A stretch of 37,273 bases of DNA from Oscillospiraceae bacterium (GCA_022508945.1 JAFLUE010000006.1:1-37273); one strand, 5' to 3'. Positions 17,301 to 26,458 are shown, numbered from the stretch's first letter. Notes: a model not told the origin generated them from the sequence alone. A program made the numbers and translations.

Positions 17301-19676
17301 TTACTTCAGCTCCACTACCGTTACTCCCGCTTCGCCCTCGCCGTATTCGCCGAGACGGAAGCTTTTTACGGCGGGATTACGGCGCAGTGCGCTGTGTACT
17401 GCGGTTCGGAGCGCGCCGGTACCCTTTCCGTGGATAATTACTATCTGCGACAGTCCCGACATAAGCGCGCTTGCGATAAATCGCTCGACCTCAATAACGC
17501 CCTCATCGCCCATTCTCCCGCGAATATCGAGTTCCATACCTCCGCGGCGCGTCATGTTTGATGAAACGACCTTTTTTACCTTGCCGGCGGGCTGAGTCTG
17601 CGCGGGCTTTTTTTCGATCAGTCTGAGGTTGCTCGCGTTCGTTTTTACTTTCATCGAGCCTGTCTGAACATAGCAAACGCCGTTTATGTTCGGAACGGTC
17701 AGAAGCGTACCCTCGCGGTTTGTGTCGAAAAGCCTTACGGTATCGCCCTGCTTGAAAGGACGAGGCGGAACGTAATTTTCGACGCGTCGTTCAATAACGG
17801 GATTTGCCTCGTCCTGCATCTTATTCAGCGCAGAATTCGCGCGGGATTTCGCGTCCGAGATACCCTTTCGGAGCGCTTCCTTGTCCTTTGTTTTTTTAAG
17901 CTCCTCAAGCTCGTTTAAAAGCATATTTGACTGCGCGCGCGTCTGCTCGACAATGCTCAGCGCCCGCTGTCTTGCGTTTTCAAGCTCCTTTTCCTTCTGC
18001 GCTTCAAGCTCGGAAAGCTTTTGCTTAAGCTCGCTTTCGGTCATCTTCGCGTTACGCTCGGACAGTTCCATGCTTGCCCTTAGTTCTTCAAGCTCCTTTC
18101 GCGACTGTTCGAGCTTGTCAATGACTTCCTCAAAGCGCTTGTTTTCGGAAGTTACGAGATTTTCCGCGCGTGAGATCACGTTTTTCGGCATACCGAGGCG
18201 CTGTGAAATAGCGAAAGCGTTTGACTTTCCGGGAACACCCACAATAAGTCTGTAGGTCGGCTTCAGCGTTTCAACGTCAAACTCGCAGCTTGCGTTTTCA
18301 ACGCCGTCAGCGTCAAGCGCGAACATCTTGACCTCCTGATAGTGAGTCGTCGCAAGCACCTTTGAGCCTCGGTTTTTTAGCTCGGTAAGTATCGCAACCG
18401 CAAGCGCCGCGCCCTCGACGGGGTCGGTTCCGCTTCCCAATTCGTCTATAAGGACAAGCGATCTTTCGGTCGCGTTATTTATAATGCCCACAACATTTGT
18501 CATGTGAGAGGAGAAGGTTGAGAGGCTTTCTTCAATGCTCTGCTCGTCGCCTATGTCAACAAATATCCTGTCAAAAACGCCGATAACGCTTCCGTCGCCC
18601 GCGGGTATCATAAGCCCGCACGCCGTCATAAGCGAAAGCAGTCCTACGGTCTTTATCGAAACGGTCTTTCCGCCCGTATTCGGACCCGTTATTATCAGAC
18701 AGCCGTATTTTTCGCCGATCTGAACGGAGATCGGAACAGCCGTATCTCGGTCAAGCAAGGGATGACGAGCGCGGTTTAAAATGACCTTCGGCTCGTCAAC
18801 TACTTTCGGAGTAACAGCCTTCATTTTCGCTCCTAAATTTGCCTTTGCAAAATACAGCTCCAATATCTGCGAAAGCCTGAAGTTTTCCGAAATAAGAGAG
18901 GAGTTTGTGCCGACCTCCTCGGACATCTCGCGCGTTATACGTTCGATTTCCGCCTGCTCGCGGTTTTTGAGAATGCGTATCTCGTTATTTGCTTCCACTA
19001 CGCTCATCGGCTCTATAAAGAACGTCTGACCCGTAGCGGAGGTGTCGTGGACAAGTCCCGGAACGTCGTTCTTATGCTCGGATCTTACCGGAACAACATA
19101 ACGTCCGTCGCGCATTGTAACGACCGCGTCCTGTAAATAACCGCGCTGGGTCTTGTTTTTCAGCATTCCGTCGAGCTGTTCGCGTATCAACTGTCCCTGT
19201 CGTGTGATCCTTTTTCGTATCGCCGCAAGTTCCGCGCTTGCTGTATCAGCCATTTCCTCTTCGGACAGTATGCTGTCCGAAATACGCTTTTCAAGCGCCT
19301 TTATCGGCGTTAGTCCGCGGAAATATTCCGACAGTGAGCAATCGATGTTCTCACACTGTGAAAACCAATCGCATAGCATTTGAGCTTCGCGAAGCACCGC
19401 CGCCGTATCAAGAAGCTCCCTGAAGCTCAGCAGACTGCCCGCGGAGGCGCGCTTGAGCGCGTCGGAAATTTCGGGAAGCTTGCGAAATCTCGGAGTCCCG
19501 AATTTTGCCGAGAGGGTAAACGCGTCGTCGGTCTTTTGAAGCTCGGTCTTTATATCGCCAAAATCCCTGAGCGGTGTGAGCTTAAGCGCTTTTTGCCTTG
19601 CATAGTCGCTAATGGTCTCGTTTGCCAAAAGCTCTAAAATTTTATCAAGCTCTAATTTTTTGTAGTATTTGTTCAT
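17301..19676 (-). CDS. mutS2: endonuclease MutS2
   Basis: MNKYYKKLELDKILELLANE start; Walker A ITGPNTGGKTVSIKT; LIDELGSGTDPVEGAALA; C-terminal Smr domain MELDIRGRMGDEGVIEVERFI...IVIIHGKGTGALRTAV. RBS GAGGATATT. Confidence 0.96.
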   Translation of the reverse strand: MNKYYKKLELDKILELLANETISDYARQKALKLTPLRDFGDIKTELQKTDDAFTLSAKFGTPRFRKLPEISDALKRASAGSLLSFRELLDTAAVLREAQMLCDWFSQCENIDCSLSEYFRGLTPIKALEKRISDSILSEEEMADTASAELAAIRKRITRQGQLIREQLDGMLKNKTQRGYLQDAVVTMRDGRYVVPVRSEHKNDVPGLVHDTSATGQTFFIEPMSVVEANNEIRILKNREQAEIERITREMSEEVGTNSSLISENFRLSQILELYFAKANLGAKMKAVTPKVVDEPKVILNRARHPLLDRDTAVPISVQIGEKYGCLIITGPNTGGKTVSIKTVGLLSLMTACGLMIPAGDGSVIGVFDRIFVDIGDEQSIEESLSTFSSHMTNVVGIINNATERSLVLIDELGSGTDPVEGAALAVAILTELKNRGSKVLATTHYQEVKMFALDADGVENASCEFDVETLKPTYRLIVGVPGKSNAFAISQRLGMPKNVISRAENLVTSENKRFEEVIDKLEQSRKELEELRASMELSERNAKMTESELKQKLSELEAQKEKELENARQRALSIVEQTRAQSNMLLNELEELKKTKDKEALRKGISDAKSRANSALNKMQDEANPVIERRVENYVPPRPFKQGDTVRLFDTNREGTLLTVPNINGVCYVQTGSMKVKTNASNLRLIEKKPAQTQPAGKVKKVVSSNMTRRGGMELDIRGRMGDEGVIEVERFIASALMSGLSQIVIIHGKGTGALRTAVHSALRRNPAVKSFRLGEYGEGEAGVTVVELK

Positions 19677-19683
19677 AATATCC

Positions 19684-19998
19684 TCATTGTTTTTTCTTTG
19701 GTTCGGGAAGCTCGCTGTACATACTTTCGACCAATTCTCTAATAAACGCCCTGTCGTCAATGTCCTCGACAAGCAGCATTTCCTTCGCACCCTCATACGG
19801 TTTTTCAAGCGGCGCGTTCGGAATAAGACCGCGGGCGGAGCTTGTGTTTTTGACAAGAAAACGGTTGTCGAAGATCCCGCCGAAGTACCTTCCCTTATAG
19901 TAGATCATAAACTCGCCCATCATCTTACGTGAGCTTATTTCCGAAAGTTCGGAAAGCTGTCCGAGAATAAATTCAAGATAATCCTTTGTTGAAGCCAT
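19684..19998 (-). CDS. TfoX N-terminal domain family protein
   Basis: 104 aa; MASTKDYLEFILGQLSELSEISSRKMMGEFMIYYKGRYFGGIFDNRFLVK resembles TfoX_N; ATG 19998 with GGGGAGAAG RBS. Confidence 0.85.
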   Translation of the reverse strand: MASTKDYLEFILGQLSELSEISSRKMMGEFMIYYKGRYFGGIFDNRFLVKNTSSARGLIPNAPLEKPYEGAKEMLLVEDIDDRAFIRELVESMYSELPEPKKKQ

Positions 19999-20028
19999 CT
20001 TCTCTCCCCTATACCAAGTACTACTACA

Positions 20029-20057
20029 ATTATAAATCCAAACAGCGTTTTTGTCAA
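20029..20057 (-). promoter_or_regulatory. sigma-A promoter for the TfoX-like gene (TTGACA-N17-TATAAT)
   Basis: Minus strand TTGACA aaaacgctgtttggatt TATAAT. Confidence 0.78.
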
Positions 20058-20060
20058 GTA

Positions 20061-20165
20061 CGGACTGTTTATAAAGCCCCATCCGCGTTGTCAGCGGCTC
20101 TGCGGCAGTCACAAAGCATAGCCGCAGGATCACTTTATAATATCCGAGGCTTTCTCGACAGTCCG
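20061..20165. repeat. Family E MITE-like palindromic element (105 bp)
   Basis: Imperfect terminal inverted repeat CGGACTGTTTATAAAGCC / CGGACTGTCGAGAAAGCC with inner CTGCGGC/GCCGCAG hairpin. Confidence 0.6.
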
Positions 20166-20230
20166 AAATAACAAGTATATTATTTTTCGTTATGCACAGA
20201 ATAAGCAAAACAATTTTTTGGAGGGAATAT

Positions 20231-21214
20231 ATGGAAATGGAGCAGATAGCGTTTTTTGACGCAAAGCCGTACGACAGAGAATGGTTCGACAAATACAACA
20301 CCAATTACGACATCATATACTATGACGGCAGGCTGAGACCGCAGAATGCGAAGCTTGCGGAGGGCTGTAAGGCGGTATGCGCGTTTGTGAACGACGAGGT
20401 GAATGAAAGGACTGTCGATATACTTTCAAGACTTGGCGTTGAGGTTATTTTAATGCGCTGTGCAGGATATAACAATGTCGCGGTCGAGGAGGCAAAAAAA
20501 CGCAACATCAAAATTCTGCGCGTTCCCGATTACTCGCCCTATGCTGTCGCCGAGCATACAATGGGACTTATTCTGGCGCTGAACAGAAAGATACCGCGAG
20601 CGTATATCCGAACCCGCGACTTCAATTTCAGCCTGAACGGGCTGACGGGCTTTGATCTGCACGGAAAAACCGCAGGAGTTATCGGCACGGGAAAGATCGG
20701 CAGAGTGTTTATTGATATCTGCAAGGGCTTCGGAATGGATGTTATCGCGTTTGATCCGAAGCCCGCAGACATAGACGGCGTTCAATATGTTTCAAAAGAG
20801 GAACTATTTTCGCGCTCGGATATTATTTCGCTTCACTGTCCGCTGACAAAAGAAACAAACTATATGGTAAATGACGAGGCGCTGAGACTTATGAAGAAAA
20901 ACGCGCTTATTGTAAACACATCGCGCGGACGGCTTATTGATACGGAGGCGCTGCTTATTGCACTCAACGAAAAGAGGATAGGCGGCGCGGCGCTCGATGT
21001 TTATGAGGAGGAAAGCGGGCTGTTTTTTGAGGACAACTCGGATAAGATCGTGACCGACGAGGTCATTTCGCTTCTTGTTTCGCGGCCTAATGTCATTATC
21101 ACCTCACATCAGGCGTTCCTCACCGAGGAAGCCCTATCAAACATCGCGCAGATCACGCTCAAAAACCTTGATGATTATCTTTCGGGAAGCACTCTCGAAA
21201 ACGAAGTGAAATGA
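20231..21214 (+). CDS. ldhA: D-lactate dehydrogenase / D-isomer-specific 2-hydroxyacid dehydrogenase
   Basis: MRCAGYNNVAVEEAKKRNIKILRVPDYSPYAVAEHTMGLILALNRKIPRAY; Rossmann GKTAGVIGTGKIGR; IISLHCPLTKET; RBS GGAGGGAATAT. Confidence 0.92.
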   Translation: MEMEQIAFFDAKPYDREWFDKYNTNYDIIYYDGRLRPQNAKLAEGCKAVCAFVNDEVNERTVDILSRLGVEVILMRCAGYNNVAVEEAKKRNIKILRVPDYSPYAVAEHTMGLILALNRKIPRAYIRTRDFNFSLNGLTGFDLHGKTAGVIGTGKIGRVFIDICKGFGMDVIAFDPKPADIDGVQYVSKEELFSRSDIISLHCPLTKETNYMVNDEALRLMKKNALIVNTSRGRLIDTEALLIALNEKRIGGAALDVYEEESGLFFEDNSDKIVTDEVISLLVSRPNVIITSHQAFLTEEALSNIAQITLKNLDDYLSGSTLENEVK

Positions 21215-21256
21215 AGATACAGCAGACAACAAGCAGATTTAAACAACAGGTGTTTA

Positions 21257-21311
21257 CAAAAAGTCTTTGAAAGGGACAAGGGGAAACTTTCTTCAGAAAG
21301 TTTCCCCTTGT
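21257..21311. repeat. Family D palindromic repeat, copy 1
   Basis: AAAAAGTCTTTGAAAGGG then perfect 17-bp stem ACAAGGGGAAACTTTCT-TC-AGAAAGTTTCCCCTTGT. Confidence 0.8.
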
Positions 21312-21374
21312 CGCCGAAGGCAAAGTTCTAATTTCGTTTCCCTCCGAATAAGATTTAACAAAACGGACGAGCAA

Positions 21375-21534
21375 GAGCCTGTTAAGCAACCTCGGACAGC
21401 CGGCTTTTTGGCATATTTTCCCCGCGGCTTTGCCCGAGATACTTGAAATACATACGGTATTTCTAAGGATTTCGGTCTTTTCCACAGGAAAAATCCGACT
21501 AAAAATCGTAATTTCTCGGATACTGAACAGGCTC
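21375..21534. mobile_element. putative 160-bp MITE upstream of spoIIIAA
   Basis: Perfect 9-bp terminal inverted repeats GAGCCTGTT ... AACAGGCTC, partially extended; no coding capacity. Confidence 0.55.
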
Positions 21535-21554
21535 CAAAAAGGAGGAAACAAAAA

Positions 21555-22397
21555 ATGCTTACATCAACAAAGATCCCGCTTGCGTCGATCTCTAAGCTCC
21601 GATTGGCAGGACCGATCTCCAACGTCGCGGAGATAAGGCTGCGGTCGGGCAGACCCGCGGTTTGCGTAGAAATTTCGGGGAAGATGACAGAATGCAGTGA
21701 GCCGTTTTCCGCGCGGGAAATTTCGGACGTATTCGCGGAGATCTGCGGGTATTCCGTTTATTCGTATGAAAACGACATTGCGCGCGGATTTGTCACAATT
21801 AGCGGCGGTCACCGAGTAGGTATATGCGGAACGTGTGTGTATAAAAACGGAAAAATAGAAACGATACGCGATATTTCAAGCCTGAATATACGTATTGCAC
21901 ACGAAGTAAAGGGCTGTGCAAACAAGCTTGTACGGATGATTTTTTCGGACAAGCCGCGCTCGCTTTTGCTCGGAGGTCCGGTTATGTCGGGAAAAACGAC
22001 CGTGCTGCGCGACCTTGCGCGGATCCTTTCGGAGAGATTTCGCGTTTCGGTCATCGACTCGCGCGGCGAGATCTCGGCAGCGGTAAAAGGCACCCCGTCG
22101 TTTGACGTCGGGCTTAATACCGATGTGTTGTGCGGCTGTGACAAGACCGACGGGATACTTATGGCGCTTCGTACATTAAGCCCCGAAATAATAATATGCG
22201 ATGAGATAGGCGACGACGAAAGAGCAATAGAACAGTGTGCGTTCTGCGGAGCGAAAATTATTGCTTCCGCACACGCGGGCGATTTCGGCGAGCTTAAAAG
22301 CCGCCCCTCGACGCGCGCTGTACTGCCGTATTTTGACGCCGCGGCAATAGTCAAAGACCGCGGTGTTATTTCGGAAATACATATTATGCGGGAGTAA
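21555..22397 (+). CDS. spoIIIAA: stage III sporulation protein AA (ATPase)
   Basis: Walker A LLGGPVMSGKTTVLRDLARIL; ISGGHRVGICG; IICDEIGDDE; RBS AAAGGAGG. Confidence 0.93.
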   Translation: MLTSTKIPLASISKLRLAGPISNVAEIRLRSGRPAVCVEISGKMTECSEPFSAREISDVFAEICGYSVYSYENDIARGFVTISGGHRVGICGTCVYKNGKIETIRDISSLNIRIAHEVKGCANKLVRMIFSDKPRSLLLGGPVMSGKTTVLRDLARILSERFRVSVIDSRGEISAAVKGTPSFDVGLNTDVLCGCDKTDGILMALRTLSPEIIICDEIGDDERAIEQCAFCGAKIIASAHAGDFGELKSRPSTRAVLPYFDAAAIVKDRGVISEIHIMRE

Positions 22398-22401
22398 GCA
22401 A

Positions 22402-22878
22402 ATGAGGATCGTTTTGGCGCTTTCGGCGTTTTTTATATGCGCGTTTATCGGCTTTAATAAAAGCCGCGAGCTTAAAAAGCGAGCGGAGTTCCTTGATGAG
22501 ATCTCGGTCATGCTGAACAATTTTTCCGCTGAGATAAGCTTTGGTACGCCCGAGCTTTCCGAGCTTGTGGACAGAGAAAACGGAGGCTTCGCGAGACTTG
22601 TAAACAAGAATTTTGCCGAGCTTTCGGACATAAAAGCCGCGTGGGAAAAGGCTTGTGACGAGCTTCCGAAAAAAGCGGAGGAAACCGCGCTTTTGCGCGA
22701 GCTTCTTCCCGCGATCTCAAAAAGCGGGTCTAATGGCGCGGTCATGGCGCTTTCGCTGTATTCCGAACGGTTTTCGCGGCTTTACAAACAGGCTTATGAC
22801 GAATACACCCAAAAGGGCGGGGCTTTTAAACAGATAGGCGCGCTCTGCGGCGCTGCCGCCGCAATTCTTATTATGTGA
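22402..22878 (+). CDS. spoIIIAB: stage III sporulation protein AB
   Basis: Operon position and SpoIIIAB-like GFNKSRELKKRAEFLDEISVMLNNFSAEISFGTPELSEL. Confidence 0.88.
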   Translation: MRIVLALSAFFICAFIGFNKSRELKKRAEFLDEISVMLNNFSAEISFGTPELSELVDRENGGFARLVNKNFAELSDIKAAWEKACDELPKKAEETALLRELLPAISKSGSNGAVMALSLYSERFSRLYKQAYDEYTQKGGAFKQIGALCGAAAAILIM

Positions 22879-22888
22879 GGAAGAATAT

Positions 22889-23086
22889 ATGGAGCTTGAT
22901 TTGCTGTTTAAAATAGCCGCGGTCGGGATAATTGTGGCTGTGCTTAACCTTATTTTGAAAAAGACAGACCACGACGAGCAGGCGGTAATGCTTACGGTTG
23001 CGGGGATCATAATAGTGCTTTTGATGCTGATCCCGGAAATTGAGGAGCTTTTCAATACAATACAAAATGTTTTTGGTTTGTGGTGA
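22889..23086 (+). CDS. spoIIIAC: stage III sporulation protein AC
   Basis: 65 aa; LLFKIAAVGIIVAVLNLILKKTDHDEQAVMLTVAGIIIVLLMLIPEIEELF. Confidence 0.93.
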   Translation: MELDLLFKIAAVGIIVAVLNLILKKTDHDEQAVMLTVAGIIIVLLMLIPEIEELFNTIQNVFGLW

Positions 23087-23089
23087 CTT

Positions 23090-23479
23090 ATGGAAATTTT
23101 ACAGCTTTGCGGCGTAGGGCTTTTGTCCGCAGTCATCTGTCTGATACTTCGGAAATTCAGCAGCGAGGCGGCGTTTTTCGTAAGCGCGGCGGCGGGCGTT
23201 ATCATTTTCGCAATGGTCATATCAATGCTCGCTTCGACGGTAAATGCGGTAAAGGAGCTTTCGGAGCAGGCGGGGATCGACTTAGAGCTTGTGGGGATAC
23301 TTCTGAAGGCGCTTGCCGTATGCTATATAACCGCGCTTTGTTCGGGGATAGCGCGCGACGCGGGAGAAAGCTCGGCGGCGATAAAGCTTGAGCTTGGCGG
23401 AAGAGCGGCGATAGCGGCTATATCCCTTCCCGTGTTTGTAAACCTCGCGAAGCTTGTTACGGGACTGATTTACAGTTGA
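23090..23479 (+). CDS. spoIIIAD: stage III sporulation protein AD
   Basis: 129 aa; GVGLLSAVICLILRKFSSEAAFFVSAAAGVIIFAMVIS; LKALAVCYITALCSGIARDAGESSAAIKLELGGRAAI. Stop codon lies inside a family B repeat. Confidence 0.92.
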   Translation: MEILQLCGVGLLSAVICLILRKFSSEAAFFVSAAAGVIIFAMVISMLASTVNAVKELSEQAGIDLELVGILLKALAVCYITALCSGIARDAGESSAAIKLELGGRAAIAAISLPVFVNLAKLVTGLIYS

Positions 23480-23564
23480 CAGTGGACAGTAAACAGTATT
23501 TTTGACATTCGGACAGTTTTAGAACAGCAGGCGTTTTTACTGTTTACTTGTGTGCTGTCGACTG
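23473..23564. repeat. Family B inverted-repeat element inside spoIIIA operon (92 bp)
   Basis: CAGTTGACAGTGGACAGTAAACAGTA ... TACTGTTTACTTGTGTGCTGTCGACTG terminal inverted repeats. Confidence 0.7.
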
Positions 23565-23583
23565 AAAAAACGGGGAAAACAAA

Positions 23584-24684
23584 ATGAAAAAAATATTTTT
23601 GATATTGCTGTTTTTCGCGTTCGGTATAGTTTTATGTACGGACGCGAAAGCGGCAGGCGCTGATTATATTGAAGACATGGGAGATGAAATGTCTTGGGCG
23701 GTAACGGAGGACGCTCGGGATTTCCTTGATGAAAACAACATAACTCCCGACAACAACGGCGCGGCGAATCTCACATTTACGGGAGTTCTTAAAAGCGTGT
23801 GGGATATATTCGCAAGCAAGGTGGGTCAGCCGATAAAGGTGCTGTGTTCACTCTGCGGGGCAATTCTGCTGTGCGCGCTCGCAAACAGCGTTTCTCCCGA
23901 CAACTCCCTCAAAGGCGTTTTGTCGGCGGTCGGAGCGCTTTGCGGAGCGGGTATATGCGCGTCCGCGATCATCGGAGTTATCAACGAAGCGCTCGGAGTA
24001 TTAAGCGCCTTGGCGAATTTTATGCTTGTGTTTATCCCGTCATTTGCGGGGATCGCCGCGGCGCTCGGCTATATCGGAACAGCCTCCGCGGTAAACTCGG
24101 CGGTAATAGCCGCCTCCCAGCTTTTCTCACAGATATGCGTAAATTTGTTGGCGCCCTTATGCAGTACTATCTTAGCACTTTCAATAGCGGGCGCGGTACA
24201 CCCCGAGCTTAAGATCGAAAAAGCGGGCGAGGTTATAAAAAAGCTTACAGTATGGGGACTGTCGCTTATAATGACGGTATTTATGGGCGTTTTGTCGGTA
24301 CAGACGGCGGTCGTTTCATCTTCGGACGGAACAGCGATAAAGGCGGCGAAGTTTCTTGTGTCACAGGGAGTTCCTTTTGTCGGCGGAACGATCTCCGACG
24401 CGGTAGGAACAGTCGGAAGCGGACTTGAGATACTTAAATCGAGCGTCGGGACATACGGAATAATTGCCGCCGCCGCAATGATCATCCCCGTGATCGCGAC
24501 GCTCGTATGCTATCATCTGGTGTTTTCGGCTGCTGAAGCCGCTGCGGAAATGTTTGATCTGAAGCCGCTTGCCGCGCTCTCAAAAAGCTGTGTTCAGATA
24601 ATGTCGATCATACTCGCGGTGTGTGCTTGTTTTTTGCTTCTGAGCTTTGTGTCGGTGGTGCTGCTGCTGTCAATGACCAAATAG
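23584..24684 (+). CDS. spoIIIAE: stage III sporulation protein AE
   Basis: 366 aa with signal peptide and multiple TMs; GVLKSVWDIFASKVGQPIKVLCSLCGAILLCALANS; operon position. Confidence 0.9.
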   Translation: MKKIFLILLFFAFGIVLCTDAKAAGADYIEDMGDEMSWAVTEDARDFLDENNITPDNNGAANLTFTGVLKSVWDIFASKVGQPIKVLCSLCGAILLCALANSVSPDNSLKGVLSAVGALCGAGICASAIIGVINEALGVLSALANFMLVFIPSFAGIAAALGYIGTASAVNSAVIAASQLFSQICVNLLAPLCSTILALSIAGAVHPELKIEKAGEVIKKLTVWGLSLIMTVFMGVLSVQTAVVSSSDGTAIKAAKFLVSQGVPFVGGTISDAVGTVGSGLEILKSSVGTYGIIAAAAMIIPVIATLVCYHLVFSAAEAAAEMFDLKPLAALSKSCVQIMSIILAVCACFLLLSFVSVVLLLSMTK

Positions 24685-24756
24685 TTATTGGCGAATAGTT
24701 GACAGTATTTGGTTTTTGTTCAATAATGGGTTATAAATTGCGGGTGTTCGTGAGCA

Positions 24757-24795
24757 ATTCTAACCTCTTACTTCTAATTTCTAATCTCTAAAAGG
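24757..24795 (+). repeat. Family C pyrimidine-rich repeat, copy 2
   Basis: ATTCTAACCTCTTACTTCTAATTTCTAATCTCTAAAAGG; aligns without gaps to 10393-10431, just upstream of spoIIIAF. Confidence 0.7.
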
Positions 24796-24809
24796 AAAAG
24801 GACGGAAAA

Positions 24810-25280
24810 ATGGTCTTTCTTTCAACGATCTGTGTCGCGGCAATTGCCGCGGCGCTGTTTAAAATTCTTGTTCCCGAAAACAAATTCTCAAAACAGCTTT
24901 CTCTGCTGACGGCGGGAGTTTTCCTGCTTGTCGGGATAACCGCGTTTTCGGGCGCGGAGCTTGACCTCGACATAAGCGCGTTTGAGGAAGACGCCGATGA
25001 CAAAATGGACGATTTTTCAAGCGGGGTAAACGAGCGGCTAAGGGAAGAAATATGCGGGAAAATGGAAGAAAAGGTAAGGGCGCTGCTTATGCAGAGCGAA
25101 ATTTATCCGGAACAAATTCACGTTATCGTTAATATTTCGGGATTGTACGGCATAGATATTACTGAAATAAGGATAGTCCTCAAAGAGGACAGCACGGAGG
25201 AACTCGCACATACTGCCGAAAACCTTCTTAAAAGAGAGCTTTCGGAGAATGTTAAAATCACAGTATCTGTAAAAAGGTGA
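24810..25280 (+). CDS. spoIIIAF: stage III sporulation protein AF
   Basis: 156 aa, two N-terminal TMs then soluble domain; order between AE and AG. Confidence 0.82.
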   Translation: MVFLSTICVAAIAAALFKILVPENKFSKQLSLLTAGVFLLVGITAFSGAELDLDISAFEEDADDKMDDFSSGVNERLREEICGKMEEKVRALLMQSEIYPEQIHVIVNISGLYGIDITEIRIVLKEDSTEELAHTAENLLKRELSENVKITVSVKR

Positions 25281-25285
25281 GGAAT

Positions 25286-25804
25286 ATGACAGCTTTGAGC
25301 AAATGCGTAAAACAGCTTCTTTCAAACGATAAGGCAAGAAAAATAATCATAGCGTGCGGGCTTGGGATAATGCTTCTGCTTTTGCTGAGCAGTTTTTTTA
25401 CAGGGAACAGCTCAAAAAGCAAAGCAAAGTCCGACGACGCAAATTACGCGATAGACTGCGCCGAACTTGAGCGAAAGCTTGAGGAACGCCTTTGTGAGCT
25501 TATACTGCAGATAGACGGAGTCGGAAAGGTCAGCGTAATGGTTACGGTTGACACGACCGAGCGCGTTATTTATGAGAAAAACAACAAATCGGAAAGCAAA
25601 AACCAAGTGTATTCCGAAGAAAGGGAGGTGGTTCTCGCGGGAAGCTCCAAGGAGCCGCTTGAGGTCGGAAAAATAATGCCTGTTGTGAGAAGCGCGGCTA
25701 TCGTATGCGAGGGAGCGGCGGATCCCGTTATTCGCGAGCGCGTCGCGAATATTGCCTCAAAGGCGCTTAATATAGGCATTTCAAAGGTCTATGTGGCTTA
25801 TTAA
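25286..25804 (+). CDS. spoIIIAG: stage III sporulation protein AG
   Basis: Single TM plus ring-building domain: LEERLCELILQIDGVGKVSVMVTVDTTERVIYEKN...KIMPVVRSAAIVCEGAADPVIRERVANIASKALNIGISKVYV. Confidence 0.93.
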   Translation: MTALSKCVKQLLSNDKARKIIIACGLGIMLLLLLSSFFTGNSSKSKAKSDDANYAIDCAELERKLEERLCELILQIDGVGKVSVMVTVDTTERVIYEKNNKSESKNQVYSEEREVVLAGSSKEPLEVGKIMPVVRSAAIVCEGAADPVIRERVANIASKALNIGISKVYVAY

Positions 25805-25877
25805 ATCCGACGCCGCGAAGATCCCGAAGGAGGTATTTGCGCGGTGTTGTGTAAAAAATATCAAAAGGAGATCAATT

Positions 25878-26411
25878 ATGAAAAGACTGAATCTTATCAT
25901 CGGAAAAAAACAGATCGCGATAGCTTCGCTTACCGTGCTTTTAGGCGCGGCGGTGGCTGTTAATTTTGCCGTTCAGAGCGGCAAAAAGAACATCGCTCCA
26001 ACCGAAGAGGTCGGCGGAAATTATGGGGATATGGAGTATGTTTCGGACTTTACGGGAGATCCCGATGCGTATTTTGCGAGCGCAAGGCTTGAAAAACAGC
26101 AGGCGCGCGACGAGGCGGCTCAGGTACTGTCGGTCATGTATCATGGCGGAGATATGACGGAAAATGAGCTTATTGCGACCGAAGCGAACGCCCTGAATTT
26201 AAGCAAGCTTATCGCAAGCGAAAACGCGGTTGAAACAATGCTCAAAGCGCAGGGCTTTGAAGACGCGCTTTGCTACATAACCGCAAACGGCGCGAATATT
26301 ATTGTGAAAACCGACGGGCTTGACGCGGCGGGAGCGGCGAAGATAAAAGCAGCGCTGTTGTCGGAGGTTGAAGTCAGCGCGGATAAAATAACCATTGTTG
26401 AGGTCAAATAA
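25878..26411 (+). CDS. spoIIIAH: stage III sporulation protein AH
   Basis: N-terminal TM, SpoIIIAH-like ring domain (YFASARLEKQQARDEAAQVL); RBS AAAGGAGATCAATT. Confidence 0.9.
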   Translation: MKRLNLIIGKKQIAIASLTVLLGAAVAVNFAVQSGKKNIAPTEEVGGNYGDMEYVSDFTGDPDAYFASARLEKQQARDEAAQVLSVMYHGGDMTENELIATEANALNLSKLIASENAVETMLKAQGFEDALCYITANGANIIVKTDGLDAAGAAKIKAALLSEVEVSADKITIVEVK

Positions 26412-26431
26412 ACAGTTTAACAACAAAAGCT

Positions 26432-26458
26432 TGCGGGAGAATTTTCGGTTCTCCCGCA
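26432..26458. terminator. intrinsic terminator between convergent spoIIIAH and spoVM
   Basis: TGCGGGAGAA-TTTTCGG-TTCTCCCGCA. Confidence 0.65.

Noticed and set aside
21389-21470. sigma-E promoter candidate in the MITE (GGCATATT ... CATACGGT)
   Set aside because: Spacing between the boxes is about 33 bp instead of roughly 14-15 bp, so it does not fit the consensus.
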